This document shows, in pieces, positions 25,180 to 33,766 of a stretch of 64,000 nt of DNA. The stretch's first letter is position 1. Each line of letters starts with the position of its first letter. This DNA is from CAVVDY01 sp963815775 (GTDB taxonomy: Bacteria; Acidobacteriota; Terriglobia; Terriglobales; Acidobacteriaceae): positions 310,001 through 374,000 of the forward strand of contig CAWFIB010000025.1 of NCBI GenBank assembly GCA_963815775.1. Direction: 5' to 3'. A program made the translations under genes and the position numbers. Below the pieces are notes generated by a model. The model had not been told where the DNA came from. It saw nothing but the letters and a program-made list of their open reading frames with translations, and ran no database searches.

Positions 25180-25785
25180 ATGCGATTTCTCCTGAGGGTC
25201 TTGGTGGTTATCACATTGCTGGCTATCGAATTGGCTTCTGTGTACGCCGTTTTGAACCCGCATATTACTCCTGAATATCGAGCGTACTACATCGACCAGA
25301 AGACAACCGACTGGCGAAATATTCACTATCGCGCCAGTTTGGAAGAGGGAATAGCATTCAGCCGGCCAGGTTGGCCTGAGTTCGTGAGTTCGACCAAAGG
25401 GGTAAGCTTTACGGAAGACTGGGGGAGATGGACGGATGCTGATCTTACACCGGTAGCCAGTATTCAATTCAAGGATGCGATCAAGGGGCCCGTCTGTATC
25501 GACATTCGTGCGCAGTCATCGCCAACTGAAATTGGTAAATCGGTCGAAGTGAGTTTGGGAGACGAGTCCAAAACTATGGTATTTACCGCGCCGGGCGTTG
25601 AGGAAAAGCGACTCGACTTCGAAGCACATACGCCAACCAACGTGCTCTCTTTCCAATTCCCGACACCGATTCCAAGAATAAGCGACGTATACCCGCAGAG
25701 CAGCGATCGCCGGCGGTTAGGTGTCGGATTTGAATCTCTTCAAGTATTCCAAGGCCACTGCAAGACAAGTGGGCCCGGAGCATGA
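25180..25785 (+). CDS. Exported or membrane-anchored protein of unknown function
   Basis: 201 residues with an N-terminal hydrophobic segment (FLLRVLVVITLLAIELASVYAVL) that could be an uncleaved anchor or signal peptide. The remainder is beta-strand-rich, polar and has no recognised motif. It begins 30 bases after the GPI18-like gene and is probably co-transcribed, so a link with surface glycans is possible but not shown. Confidence 0.5.
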   Translation: MRFLLRVLVVITLLAIELASVYAVLNPHITPEYRAYYIDQKTTDWRNIHYRASLEEGIAFSRPGWPEFVSSTKGVSFTEDWGRWTDADLTPVASIQFKDAIKGPVCIDIRAQSSPTEIGKSVEVSLGDESKTMVFTAPGVEEKRLDFEAHTPTNVLSFQFPTPIPRISDVYPQSSDRRRLGVGFESLQVFQGHCKTSGPGA

Positions 25786-26240
25786 AAAGACGGCCCGCCC
25801 CTGATGTAAGTTCCTTTACCCCAATCAAGTGCGTCACAGCGCAAACCGATCGTCTGTGATCCTCGGCACTGAAGTGTCGGTATTCCGGTACCTTCCTACG
25901 GTGTGTCCTATGTTTCTCTAAGTTATTGAATTTCCTGGCCCTTCTGCGACGCTAGTGCCTTGTATCACACCGGATTGTGATTTCTGCACTTGTTCCATGT
26001 GCGCTTTAGCGGTCTGCTGGAGGGTATCTGGGAGCAGAACCTAATCTTCGCGACGGCGCAAGAACGCGATGCAAACGACTCCATGCCAGGAGGTAGCAAA
26101 ACCGCGATGTCGTCACCGCTCATTGTGACCTGCCGCGGGTGCCTGGCGCGCCTGGAGTGGAGCCGGGCTTACCTGCCACGGAAACGCGCAAACGCGCTCC
26201 GACCGCAAAGCGGTGATACGGCTGTAATCAAGGGGGCGTT
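25786..26240. other. 455-base gene-free region upstream of the Crp-type regulator, with an inverted repeat
   Basis: No convincing gene. An 85-codon open frame (25990-26247) has no ribosome site and no family-like features. The inverted repeat ATCACA-N6-TGTGAT (25964-25981) has the half-sites of a Crp operator, but in the opposite (everted) order. Promoters for the regulator are expected here. Confidence 0.4.
25964..25981. promoter_or_regulatory. Inverted repeat ATCACA-CCGGAT-TGTGAT, possible regulator site
   Basis: Perfect 6-bp arms, 6-nt spacer, 260 bases before the regulator start. The arms equal Crp half-sites in everted order, so it may be an autoregulatory site of a related protein or coincidental. 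Confidence 0.3.
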
Positions 26241-26963
26241 GTGCTGACACCATACGGTCTCGATATCATCGAGAATTGCCTCACTTGCAAGATGCGGGCC
26301 GAACATATTTTTTGTGATCTTCCTGCGGCCGCATTGCAATCGTTCGAACACATAAAATACGCAACCGCCTATCCCAAGGGTGCCGTCCTTTTCGTCGAGG
26401 GCCAATCCCCACGAGGCATCTTCGTTCTGTGTAAAGGCCGCGTCAAGCTCTCGATCTGTTCCACGGACGGCAAGACTTTAATTCTCAAGATTGCCGAGCC
26501 TGGAGAGGTGCTTGGATTGAGTGCCACCGTGAGCGGCAAGCCGTATGAGCTCACGGCTGAAACCGCTGACCCCTGTCAGGTGAATTTCGTCAAGCGCGAG
26601 GACTTTCTGCGCTTCTTGAAAGAGCATAGCGACGCTTGCCTGCGGGTAGCCGAGCAGTTGAGCGACAAATACAACACGGCGTGTCGCGAGATACGCTCCC
26701 TGGGGCTGTCGCACTCCGCCAGTGAAAAGTTAGCCAAGCTTCTGCTGGACTGGAGCGCAAAGGCCGGCGAGACGGCCAAGGCGGAGCCGCGCGTCAAACT
26801 TGCTCTCACCCATGAAGAAATTGCGCAGATGATAGGCACTTCGCGGGAGACGGTGACTCGTCTGTTTGCCGATTTAAAGAAGAGACAAATCGTACAGGCA
26901 AAAGGGTCGACGCTGCTGATCCGCAACAAATCAGCACTGAAAGCAATGGCACTTTCCCAATAA
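26241..26963 (+). CDS. Crp/Fnr-family transcription regulator
   Basis: 240 residues; GTG start after AAGGGGG. The N-terminus has C-L-T-C followed by F-C-D-L (C-x2-C-x8-C), similar to cysteine patterns that hold an iron-sulfur cluster in some Fnr-like proteins; a fourth candidate cysteine is in D-P-C-Q-V. Residues 30-150 form a cyclic-nucleotide-binding beta-barrel (G-R-V-K-L-S-I-C-S ... P-G-E-V-L-G-L-S). The C-terminal winged HTH has I-G-T-S-R-E-T-V-T-R-L-F, whose R-E-x-x-x-R spacing is that of E. coli CRP, which reads TGTGA. Sites of that type occur near the cytochrome genes downstream. Ligand (cyclic nucleotide, redox or none) is unknown. Confidence 0.92.
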   Translation: MLTPYGLDIIENCLTCKMRAEHIFCDLPAAALQSFEHIKYATAYPKGAVLFVEGQSPRGIFVLCKGRVKLSICSTDGKTLILKIAEPGEVLGLSATVSGKPYELTAETADPCQVNFVKREDFLRFLKEHSDACLRVAEQLSDKYNTACREIRSLGLSHSASEKLAKLLLDWSAKAGETAKAEPRVKLALTHEEIAQMIGTSRETVTRLFADLKKRQIVQAKGSTLLIRNKSALKAMALSQ

Positions 26964-27041
26964 AGTCCTCATTGGTTCCCTTGGGAAATCGGCAGCGTAG
27001 GTGCGCTCGACGAGCTGATCTGTGATGCAATTCGCTTGCCA

Positions 27042-27057
27042 TGTGAAGAGGGTCACG
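27042..27057. promoter_or_regulatory. Crp-type palindrome TGTGA-N6-TCACG
   Basis: TGTGAAGAGGGTCACG, one base off the consensus TGTGA-N6-TCACA, centred about 67 bases before the ATG of the second Crp/Fnr protein. It suits binding by the complete regulator encoded just upstream. Confidence 0.65.
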
Positions 27058-27116
27058 ACAACGGGTGACTGCAATCACTGCGACGCACCAGCCGGGAGAA
27101 GTATTACCTGAACATC

Positions 27117-27629
27117 ATGGAAAGCATGCCGCAGTCCACGAGTTGCTTGACTTGTGATTTCCGGCCCGACCGTCCATTCTGCGATATGTCTACGGACGCA
27201 CTCATGGACTTCGAGGCGATCAAGTCCATTGCCTTTTACCCCAAGCGTAGCGTGCTGTTTGCGGAGGGACGCCCAGTGCGCGGGATTTATATCCTCTGCG
27301 ACGGCCGCGCCAAGCTTTCCATCTGTGCCGAGAATGGCAAGAGGCTGACTCTGCGTATTGCCGGCCCGGGAGAACTGCTGGGACTTGGTGCGGCGATGTC
27401 CAATACTCCGTATGAAGTGACGGCGGAAGTTCTGGATGATTCGCAGGTCGTGTTCGTGCGCCGGAAACAGCTGTTGAAGTTCCTGCGCGAGCACCGAGCG
27501 ATCTGCATGCAAGTGGTATGCATGTTGAGCCAGGATCTGCATGGCGCGTATGAGCGCGTCAGGAATATCGGCACGATTCGACCGCGCCACCCGCGGTTAC
27601 TGCCTCGCCCGCGACTACTCTATTCATGA
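27117..27629 (+). CDS. Crp/Fnr-like sensor protein lacking the DNA-binding domain
   Basis: 170 residues. The first ~140 match the upstream regulator closely in layout: C-L-T-C, F-C-D-M, G-R-A-K-L-S-I-C-A, P-G-E-L-L-G-L-G, and F-V-R-R-K-Q-L-L-K-F-L-R-E-H. It then stops after Y-E-R-V-R-N-I-G-T with a Pro/Arg-rich tail (RPRHPRLLPRPRLLYS) where an HTH should begin. No HTH remnant was seen downstream. It has lost its DNA-binding half or has evolved into a sensor/heterodimer partner. A Crp-type site lies upstream. An alternative ATG four codons inside (MPQSTS) is possible. Confidence 0.7.
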   Translation: MESMPQSTSCLTCDFRPDRPFCDMSTDALMDFEAIKSIAFYPKRSVLFAEGRPVRGIYILCDGRAKLSICAENGKRLTLRIAGPGELLGLGAAMSNTPYEVTAEVLDDSQVVFVRRKQLLKFLREHRAICMQVVCMLSQDLHGAYERVRNIGTIRPRHPRLLPRPRLLYS

Positions 27630-27981
27630 TATCTGTCAGCCGGGGGTGGTCACTCGGATCACCTTTTGGACCTTCCGAAAGGTGTGGAAGCAGGAAATCC
27701 AGTCAGCCAATCTGGCTATTGAGCACTGCGAAAGAAAAGACCTACTCGCGGTAGAAGCGCCGGGCGCCAGTTCGGCGAATGGCTTCGTCAAGAGGAACTT
27801 TTCGAGACGGCTGACGAGGCCGCTGGGAAAAGTCAAAGACAGATCCCTCGTCGGCCTAAGGGCCTCCTCGGGATGAGAAATATAAATGATTCAGGACGGT
27901 GCCGCTGAAGCTGCGCCCCTTCAAAATGCCTCTTCACAGAGTTCTTTCAAAGCCCGTGAAGCCGTGTCCTTCCACCTCTCC
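27630..27981. other. 352-base gene-free stretch between the truncated regulator and the outer-membrane barrel gene
   Basis: Two genes converge here. Only a degenerate repeat (ACAGATCCCTCG..., 27839-27876) is visible. No strong rho-independent terminator was found for either gene. A 111-codon frame across the region has no ribosome site or family-like sequence. Confidence 0.45.
27839..27876. repeat. Degenerate intergenic repeat (ACAGATCCCTCG... type), copy 2
   Basis: Shares ACAGATCCCTCG with the copy at 15421 and ends CTCGGGATGA; TCCC and GGGA can pair. Sits in the convergent gap. Confidence 0.5.
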
Positions 27982-30336
27982 TCAAAAGGCGTACTGCACA
28001 GCCAGGGTTGTGTTATTGGCATGAAAGTAGCGGGCTGCCGTTGGGCCCACGAAAGATCCCTCACCGTATTGGTAGTAATTCCAGGCACCCTTGAATGTCA
28101 CGTTCTTGTACAGTTTGACGTCCACCGTGGCCAGGGGAGTCTGATACGTCGAGGACAGTGGGCCAAGCGGCAATAGGGCGTTGAAGTCTGTGGTGTTGCC
28201 CTGGTTGTCCACGATACTGTATCCCACACGCATATTCACGCGCTCCACTGGCGACAATGTGAATGCGAAGTATCCGTACTGCGTGTGCGTCTGGTACAGG
28301 CCAAAGGTCTGCAGCAGTGAGCTGTCGCCCGCGCAAGTGGTTGAACCAGCCGGAGGGGTGCTGTCCTGAAAACAGAGAAACAGGTTCTGTTGGATAGCAT
28401 CGAAGCTGTAGGCCAGGTCGAGCCCCCATTTTTTGTTGGGCATGATGGTGGCATTCACCATGGTGGAGTAATTGTGCTGTCCGAGGTTGATACCAGGCGT
28501 GTTGTTGCTCGCCTTCTGATAGGTAAAATAGCCCCCCAGCATTAGCCACGGCCGCGGAGCATACGAGACATTTCCCCGAAAGTTGAAGAAGTTCAGGGGA
28601 TCGGTACGGTAGATCCAGTTATCGGCCGCCCCATATTCAGCGCTGACGTCGGTGTGCAGGCTTCCCTTGCGATACCAGGCGCCAAGCACACCGCTGTAGC
28701 GGTTGAGCTGCGTCGCGGTGCTCACAGGATCGTCCCAGGGAGTAAGCACGCCGGTGAACGTGCAACTGCCATTTGCATTCAGGGGCTGTCCTGCGCATTC
28801 GCCGCGGTTGGGATTGTTGGGATAATAGATGTCCCCGAGGGCCGCTTCATAACTGTCACCGGGCTGAATGGTCAATTGTGTCCAGTTGAATCCGGCGCGC
28901 ACGCCAAAGCTGTGCGTGATGTCGTACTGCACCTGGAAGTCATTCCTATACGACGACTGCCCAAGCAGGCTGGCATACAGGTCATTGATGATGTCAGCCG
29001 GCGAACTCGTGGTGTGGGTCAAGATACTGCCGGGGAAGGACCCCACTGGAGTCAGTAACGAAGCTGTTGTCGGCGCGGCGGAGAAGAAGCTGTTTTCGAA
29101 ATCGAGAAAGTTGCCTGCCACACTGAAGTTGCGGAAGTGGAAGCCGTCGACCAGACGCAGGCGATCGCTGATGTATATCGTGGCGGAAACATCAGCGGAT
29201 GAAGAATTCCACTTTGCGCTCGAACTGCTGCCGGCGGTGTTGTAGCCCAACAACCCGGTGCGCGTGGTCAAGCCGCTGTAGATAGCCGTCAGCGGCGTGT
29301 TCATCTGCGCATGGCTGTACTGCCATTGGCCATTGAAGTCGAGCCATTTCAAGGACGTCGAGCGCATGTTGAGCTGCTCGGTAGGAATGAAGGTGTGCTC
29401 GTGCTGATACAGGCTGTAGTTGAAGTATCCATTGCAAGACGGGTTGGCGAGCCCATTCTTCAACGGCGCCGAGCATGGACTGCCGCCGTTGAACCAGGGC
29501 AGTCCAAAGCTGACGAAACTCCCGTTTGACAGCTGCCAGGAGTTGTAGGGGTTCAGGGCGTAGTTGGTCCCGCCGGTGTAGTACTGCAAAAGCTGCGTGT
29601 AGCTGATTGTCGTTTTATCGTTCGCACGCCAGTCGGCGCCAAAGCGAAATCCATTTAACTGGTTGTTCCAGTCTTGATAAAGCAGTGCGTCCGTTCCCTC
29701 ATGCTGGCTGTTGAAGGCGGGCCCGATGATGCGGTTGCGGTTATAGCCGGCGCGAAATGATAGCTTGTGCATCGGCAGCACGACGAGATCGAAGTTATAG
29801 AGATTCTGCCGGTCGAAGTAGCTGTGCGGCGAAAACAGAACCGGAACCGCGGGGTTGCCCGCAGGCGGGGCCGGGTTCAGCGGATTGGCAAACAGGTCGT
29901 AGTCGAAATAGTTCTGCATGTGCTGGTAGCTGCCGCTGAAGTTGTACCAGCGATACTTCGCAATCCGCAGCCGCGCCGCCTGCTCGGGATCGCCACCCCA
30001 CCCAAAACTCGACAGGGTGAGTGTGTCGAAGATTTCTTCGTGGTCCTTGGCCTGCATCGTCAGCGACTGATCGAGGATGCGCGCCCCACTTTGATAATTC
30101 ACCAAAGTGTCATACATCGCCTCGCTTCCCGTGGTGGCGTTGATACGCCCGCCAATTTCGATGGATTGGGTCACGTGGAAGCCACCAATATCCTTACCTT
30201 CCTGCGAATCCGGCGACGCCGCGGCAGGCGACGAGGATGCTGACGGAGCCTGCGCTAAGCCTGGCGTTGCCAACGCGAGCCCGGCCACTGCGAGTCCGAG
30301 CCATAGATGCGACCGGTGAATCATTGGGAATCGCAT
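27982..30336 (-). CDS. Outer-membrane beta-barrel porin of the MtrB/PioB type (decaheme-associated)
   Basis: 784 residues; signal peptide LWLGLAVAGLALATPGLAQ, then a low-complexity linker. The rest is alternating strands with aromatic girdle residues (Y-R-W-Y-N-F-S-G-S-Y, F-R-F-G-A-D-W-R) and ends L-A-V-Q-Y-A-F, a typical outer-membrane insertion signal with terminal Phe. The opening I-E-I-G-G-R and early D-T-L-V-N-Y segment are typical of MtrB/PioB proteins, which sheath a decaheme cytochrome to make a conductive pore. The N-terminal CxxC of Shewanella MtrB is not seen. It lies 10 bases after a decaheme cytochrome gene. AGAGGA precedes ATG 30336. Family assignment is from pattern, so the exact subgroup is uncertain. 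Confidence 0.82.
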   Translation of the reverse strand: MRFPMIHRSHLWLGLAVAGLALATPGLAQAPSASSSPAAASPDSQEGKDIGGFHVTQSIEIGGRINATTGSEAMYDTLVNYQSGARILDQSLTMQAKDHEEIFDTLTLSSFGWGGDPEQAARLRIAKYRWYNFSGSYQHMQNYFDYDLFANPLNPAPPAGNPAVPVLFSPHSYFDRQNLYNFDLVVLPMHKLSFRAGYNRNRIIGPAFNSQHEGTDALLYQDWNNQLNGFRFGADWRANDKTTISYTQLLQYYTGGTNYALNPYNSWQLSNGSFVSFGLPWFNGGSPCSAPLKNGLANPSCNGYFNYSLYQHEHTFIPTEQLNMRSTSLKWLDFNGQWQYSHAQMNTPLTAIYSGLTTRTGLLGYNTAGSSSSAKWNSSSADVSATIYISDRLRLVDGFHFRNFSVAGNFLDFENSFFSAAPTTASLLTPVGSFPGSILTHTTSSPADIINDLYASLLGQSSYRNDFQVQYDITHSFGVRAGFNWTQLTIQPGDSYEAALGDIYYPNNPNRGECAGQPLNANGSCTFTGVLTPWDDPVSTATQLNRYSGVLGAWYRKGSLHTDVSAEYGAADNWIYRTDPLNFFNFRGNVSYAPRPWLMLGGYFTYQKASNNTPGINLGQHNYSTMVNATIMPNKKWGLDLAYSFDAIQQNLFLCFQDSTPPAGSTTCAGDSSLLQTFGLYQTHTQYGYFAFTLSPVERVNMRVGYSIVDNQGNTTDFNALLPLGPLSSTYQTPLATVDVKLYKNVTFKGAWNYYQYGEGSFVGPTAARYFHANNTTLAVQYAF

Positions 30337-30346
30337 AGCGTCCTCT

Positions 30347-31291
30347 TTAGCGGAAAAACACCGGACTGAAGTTAGAGCCGTGAATCTGCGTGTGGCACGT
30401 TGTACACGCCTGGTACTTCGCCGATTGATCGTGGTTCGGTCCCACAGGCCTGCCGGCTGCCCCGTTCATGTTCGGCGTATGGCATCGCAGGCAGAGGAAG
30501 TTGACGTTATTGACCTGCAACAGACGAGGATTAGTCGAGCCGTGAGGCGTGTGGCAGGAGAGGCAGCCCTCATCCGTTTTCACCGGGGCGTGCTCGAAGA
30601 CGAAGGGGCCCATGGTGTCGGTGTGGCACTTGGTACAGACGGCGAACTGGCCGGCCGCCGAGCGGACCTGGCCACCCCGCTCGGTTCCGTGCGGGTTGTG
30701 GCAATCACTGCACTGAACCAGGCCAACGTCGACCCGATGCCGGAAGGGCCTGGCAAATTCCGCCTGCTGCTGTTTGTGACACCCGAAACACAAGCTGGTT
30801 TGCGGCTTCACCAGCATGAAGTTGACGTCGGTGGAATGGTGTGGGCTGTGGCAAGTAGTGCAACTCACGCCATTCGCCAGATGCACCGAGGTGGAGAACT
30901 TCTGAGTCTCCATGGTGGACTGGTGGCATTTGAGGCAGATGACTGCCGTCTGCGACGGGCTTAAAGTCTCGAAGCGAATGATCTTGGTAGGATCGCCGCC
31001 CGCGTCAACGTGCGCCTGTCCCGGGCCATGACAAGACTGGCAGCCGTGTTCGCCCCCTTTAAGCAGCGCAGCGTGAGGGGTGCCGGCAAAGTGTTTCTCC
31101 CAAATCTCCTGGTGACAGGTCTGGCAGACGTCGGTCTCGGCGTACTGCCCAGGCGTCGCACCCGAAACTGCCGCCGCGGCTTGCGGAGGCGGGCTCCCCG
31201 CCTGACCTCTTCCTGTCGCGCTCGCGGCGATTGCGCACCCCGCGAGCAAAAGCACCAGCAAACGGAATCTGCAGCCCGTGATCCCAACCAT
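30347..31291 (-). CDS. Decaheme c-type cytochrome, DmsE/MtrA type
   Basis: 314 residues from ATG 31291 (MVGITGCRFRLLVLLLAGC), preceded by GGGAG six bases away; a 40-codon longer reading has no ribosome site. Ten CxxCH motifs were counted: CQTCH, CQSCH, CLKCH, CTTCH, CFGCH, CSDCH, CTKCH, CLSCH, CLRCH, CTTCH. The ending I-H-G-S-N is typical of the DmsE/MtrA family. The N-terminus has either a Sec signal (ending ASA) or a lipobox L-A-G-C at residues 16-19. In known systems this protein sits inside an MtrB-type barrel and carries electrons across the outer membrane; the barrel gene is directly downstream. Confidence 0.93.
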   Translation of the reverse strand: MVGITGCRFRLLVLLLAGCAIAASATGRGQAGSPPPQAAAAVSGATPGQYAETDVCQTCHQEIWEKHFAGTPHAALLKGGEHGCQSCHGPGQAHVDAGGDPTKIIRFETLSPSQTAVICLKCHQSTMETQKFSTSVHLANGVSCTTCHSPHHSTDVNFMLVKPQTSLCFGCHKQQQAEFARPFRHRVDVGLVQCSDCHNPHGTERGGQVRSAAGQFAVCTKCHTDTMGPFVFEHAPVKTDEGCLSCHTPHGSTNPRLLQVNNVNFLCLRCHTPNMNGAAGRPVGPNHDQSAKYQACTTCHTQIHGSNFSPVFFR

Positions 31292-31532
31292 GGCCACTCC
31301 CGCAACAACAGCTTCTGGCGAACGAGATGACTGGTTACGAGCGCGACGAATTCCGCGCTCGACTCTGGAGACATTCGGGATTTGCTTTGAAACCCCATCC
31401 CCGAATGGCAAACATTCTACACTTGTTTCCGCGGGAAGGGTTACTTTGAACTGAATTCCGTGCGCATCTGATTCCCTGCCGGCAGCGCCATCTACCCTGA
31501 GTACCTGACGGCGTTGGCATGAACCTTCCCAA

Positions 31533-31548
31533 TGTGACGACAGTCACC
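31533..31548. promoter_or_regulatory. Crp-type palindrome TGTGA-N6-TCACC in the divergent cytochrome promoter region
   Basis: TGTGACGACAGTCACC, one base off consensus, located between the decaheme gene (start 31291, minus) and the CbcL-like gene (start 31635, plus). One site could control both directions. No clear -10 hexamer could be placed on either strand. Confidence 0.7.
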
Positions 31549-31634
31549 CCACCTCGTGAGGCCACTCACTGCCCCTCGGCCCGTCTTTCAGCCATCGTGA
31601 AGAGTTGACTGATTCGCTGAAAGCGAGGTAGGTC

Positions 31635-33629
31635 TTGAAGCGTCGCGGTTTTCTCATAGCAATTGTCCTGTTGTTCGCGATTGCCGGTGCTGCGGGTGAA
31701 AAGCCCAAGGCTGCCGGCAAGATGAGCAACGAGGAATGCCTGGCCTGTCACAATGACGCAACCCTGACGAAAGATGAGAATGGAAAACAGGTCAGCCTGC
31801 ACGTCGATGACGCTGCCTTCAAGGCATCGATCCACAGTGCCTTTGGTTGCACCGACTGCCACAGTGACATCAAGGCCTTCCCGCACGATCCAACACCGGT
31901 CATGCCCAAGTGCGCCACCTGCCACTCCGAGGAGCAGGCCGCATACGATCACGGCATTCACGCTAAGGCTGGGGCTGCCGGGAACACCAACGTAGCAAAG
32001 TGCCAGGATTGCCACGGTAACGTACACACGATCCTTCCTGCCAGCGATCCGAAATCGAAGGTGGCTCACGGGAACATTCCTCAGACTTGCGGGGCATGCC
32101 ACGGACAAAAGCTGGTGATGAGTTCCAGCGGCGTCAGCTCTGCGACCTTCAGCTCATACGAACAAAGCGTGCACGGTAAAGCCGTCACTGGGGGCTCAGA
32201 GAAAGCGGCAGTCTGCACCGATTGCCACGGAGCACACGATATTCTTGGCGGCGGCGATCCCAAGTCGTCGGTATTCAAGTTCAACGTTCCCAATACTTGC
32301 GCCAAGTGTCACGCTGACGTTGCCCAGAAGTACAAGGAAAGCATTCACGGGCAACAAGTCGCGCAGGGCAACTGGCAAGCCCCGGTTTGTACCGATTGCC
32401 ACGGAATTCACACCATCAAGGCTCCCAGCGATCCCAAGTCGGCAGTCGCGGCGGCCAACGTCGCCAATACCTGTGCCTCTTGCCATGCGAGTGTTCGGCT
32501 CACCAGCGAATTCGGGATACCGGGCGACCGGGTTTCCTCGTACCTCGCGAGTTATCACGGCATGGCGTCGAAGGTGGGATCCAATACGGTAGCCAACTGC
32601 GCCAGTTGCCACGGCGTGCATGACATCCTCCCCTCCAGCGATCCGCGGTCGAAGATCAACCCTGCGAACCTTGCCGCCACCTGCGGCAAGTGCCATCCCG
32701 GCGCCAACCAGAAGTTCATTCGGGCAAAGGTCCACTTCGACGGAACGCAAAAAGCGGACTTTGGCTCCAAGGTCATCGGTTTCGTCAGCAGGTTTTATAT
32801 CTGGATGATCATCGCCGTAATCGGCGGCATGGTGCTGCACAACCTGATGATCTTCCGCAAAAAACTGAAGCTGCACCGCATAGGACAGCCGCGGATCCTG
32901 TTCCGGATGAGCCGGAAGCAGCGCGTGCAGCACTTAACCCTGCTCATCAGTTTCTTCACCCTGGTGCTCACTGGCTTCGCGTTGAAGTATCCCAACTCGT
33001 GGCTGGCTATGGCATTCATCAATGAAGCGGTGCGCAGCGTGGTTCACCGGGTGGCGGGCGTAGTGCTTATCGTTGTCAGCCTTTATCACCTGTACTACGT
33101 GAGCGCCGACCCTGACGGCCGGCAGTTGGTGCGCGACATGCTGCCCGACTGGAAGGACGTTACCGATGTGCGGGATGCCATGCGTTACTACCTGGGATTG
33201 AGCGATCAGAGACCGATGTTCCGCCGCTTCTCCTACGCCGAGAAAGCGGAGTATTGGGCGCTGGTTTGGGGTATGTTCGTCATGGTGGGCACCGGCCTGA
33301 TGATCTGGTTCAAGATGCTGGTTGCCGATCGTGTACCGGGATGGTGGATCGATGTTGCCATCCTGGTCCACTGGTACGAGGCGGTTCTGGCAACGCTGGC
33401 TATCATCGTTTGGCACATCTACGCGGTCATGTTCGATCCCGATGCCTATCCCATGAACTGGGCATGGTTCGACGGCAAGATGTCGATCGAACAGTACGAG
33501 CACGAGCATCCCCTGGACACACTTGCCATCGAGCGGGCGCGGGGACCGGAAGAGGATTCCTCGGCGGCGGAAGAGGAACCTTCCGCGAAAGATGAGGAAG
33601 TCGCCGACGAGGTGGGCACTGCCAAGTAA
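31635..33629 (+). CDS. Multihaem cytochrome c fused to a membrane cytochrome b domain, CbcL-like quinol oxidoreductase
   Basis: 664 residues from TTG 31635, which follows GAGGTAGG. Signal peptide FLIAIVLLFAIAGAAG. The periplasmic part holds eleven CxxCH motifs (CLACH, CTDCH, CATCH, CQDCH, CGACH, CTDCH, CAKCH, CTDCH, CASCH, CASCH, CGKCH). From about residue 385 it becomes a multi-spanning b-type domain with candidate haem ligands in V-Q-H-L, V-V-H-R-V-A-G, L-Y-H-L-Y-Y, V-H-W-Y and V-W-H-I-Y. This multihaem-plus-HydC/FdnI-type layout is that of Geobacter CbcL, a quinol oxidase for low-potential extracellular acceptors. A charged acidic tail follows. Analogy to CbcL is by architecture only. Confidence 0.85.
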   Translation: MKRRGFLIAIVLLFAIAGAAGEKPKAAGKMSNEECLACHNDATLTKDENGKQVSLHVDDAAFKASIHSAFGCTDCHSDIKAFPHDPTPVMPKCATCHSEEQAAYDHGIHAKAGAAGNTNVAKCQDCHGNVHTILPASDPKSKVAHGNIPQTCGACHGQKLVMSSSGVSSATFSSYEQSVHGKAVTGGSEKAAVCTDCHGAHDILGGGDPKSSVFKFNVPNTCAKCHADVAQKYKESIHGQQVAQGNWQAPVCTDCHGIHTIKAPSDPKSAVAAANVANTCASCHASVRLTSEFGIPGDRVSSYLASYHGMASKVGSNTVANCASCHGVHDILPSSDPRSKINPANLAATCGKCHPGANQKFIRAKVHFDGTQKADFGSKVIGFVSRFYIWMIIAVIGGMVLHNLMIFRKKLKLHRIGQPRILFRMSRKQRVQHLTLLISFFTLVLTGFALKYPNSWLAMAFINEAVRSVVHRVAGVVLIVVSLYHLYYVSADPDGRQLVRDMLPDWKDVTDVRDAMRYYLGLSDQRPMFRRFSYAEKAEYWALVWGMFVMVGTGLMIWFKMLVADRVPGWWIDVAILVHWYEAVLATLAIIVWHIYAVMFDPDAYPMNWAWFDGKMSIEQYEHEHPLDTLAIERARGPEEDSSAAEEEPSAKDEEVADEVGTAK

Positions 33630-33675
33630 CCACACATGAGAGCGCAGAAGCTCTTATACTCACTACCCCATTGGG

Positions 33676-33691
33676 TGTGACGAAAATCACA
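33676..33691. promoter_or_regulatory. Consensus Crp-type operator TGTGA-N6-TCACA before the ImcH-like gene
   Basis: TGTGACGAAAATCACA is a full consensus match. A TATAAG -10 element at 33715-33720 would put the start point near 33727 and the site centre near -43, close to the -41.5 of class II Crp activation. The gene starts at 33767. Confidence 0.8.
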
Positions 33692-33714
33692 GCTTGGCGG
33701 GTCATGCGAGGTGT

Positions 33715-33720
33715 TATAAG
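33715..33720 (+). promoter_or_regulatory. Candidate -10 element (TATAAG) of the ImcH-like gene
   Basis: TATAAG with no good -35 hexamer; the Crp-type site occupies that place, as expected of an activator-dependent promoter. Confidence 0.55.
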
Positions 33721-33766
33721 AGCAGGAGCCCGTTCGAGAACCAACTGAACAGGAGAATGGTTTTCC

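Noticed and set aside
25990..26247. Open frame of 85 codons upstream of the Crp-type regulator
   Set aside because: No ribosome site, odd composition, and no recognisable fold; a leader peptide cannot be excluded but has no support.
27541..27876. Possible HTH remnant after the truncated Crp/Fnr protein
   Set aside because: Translations in all three frames show no helix-turn-helix-like pattern or similarity to the HTH of the upstream paralogue.
31292..31411. 40-codon N-terminal extension of the decaheme cytochrome
   Set aside because: No ribosome site before 31411, and the extension would bury the signal peptide; GGGAG before 31291 supports the shorter form.
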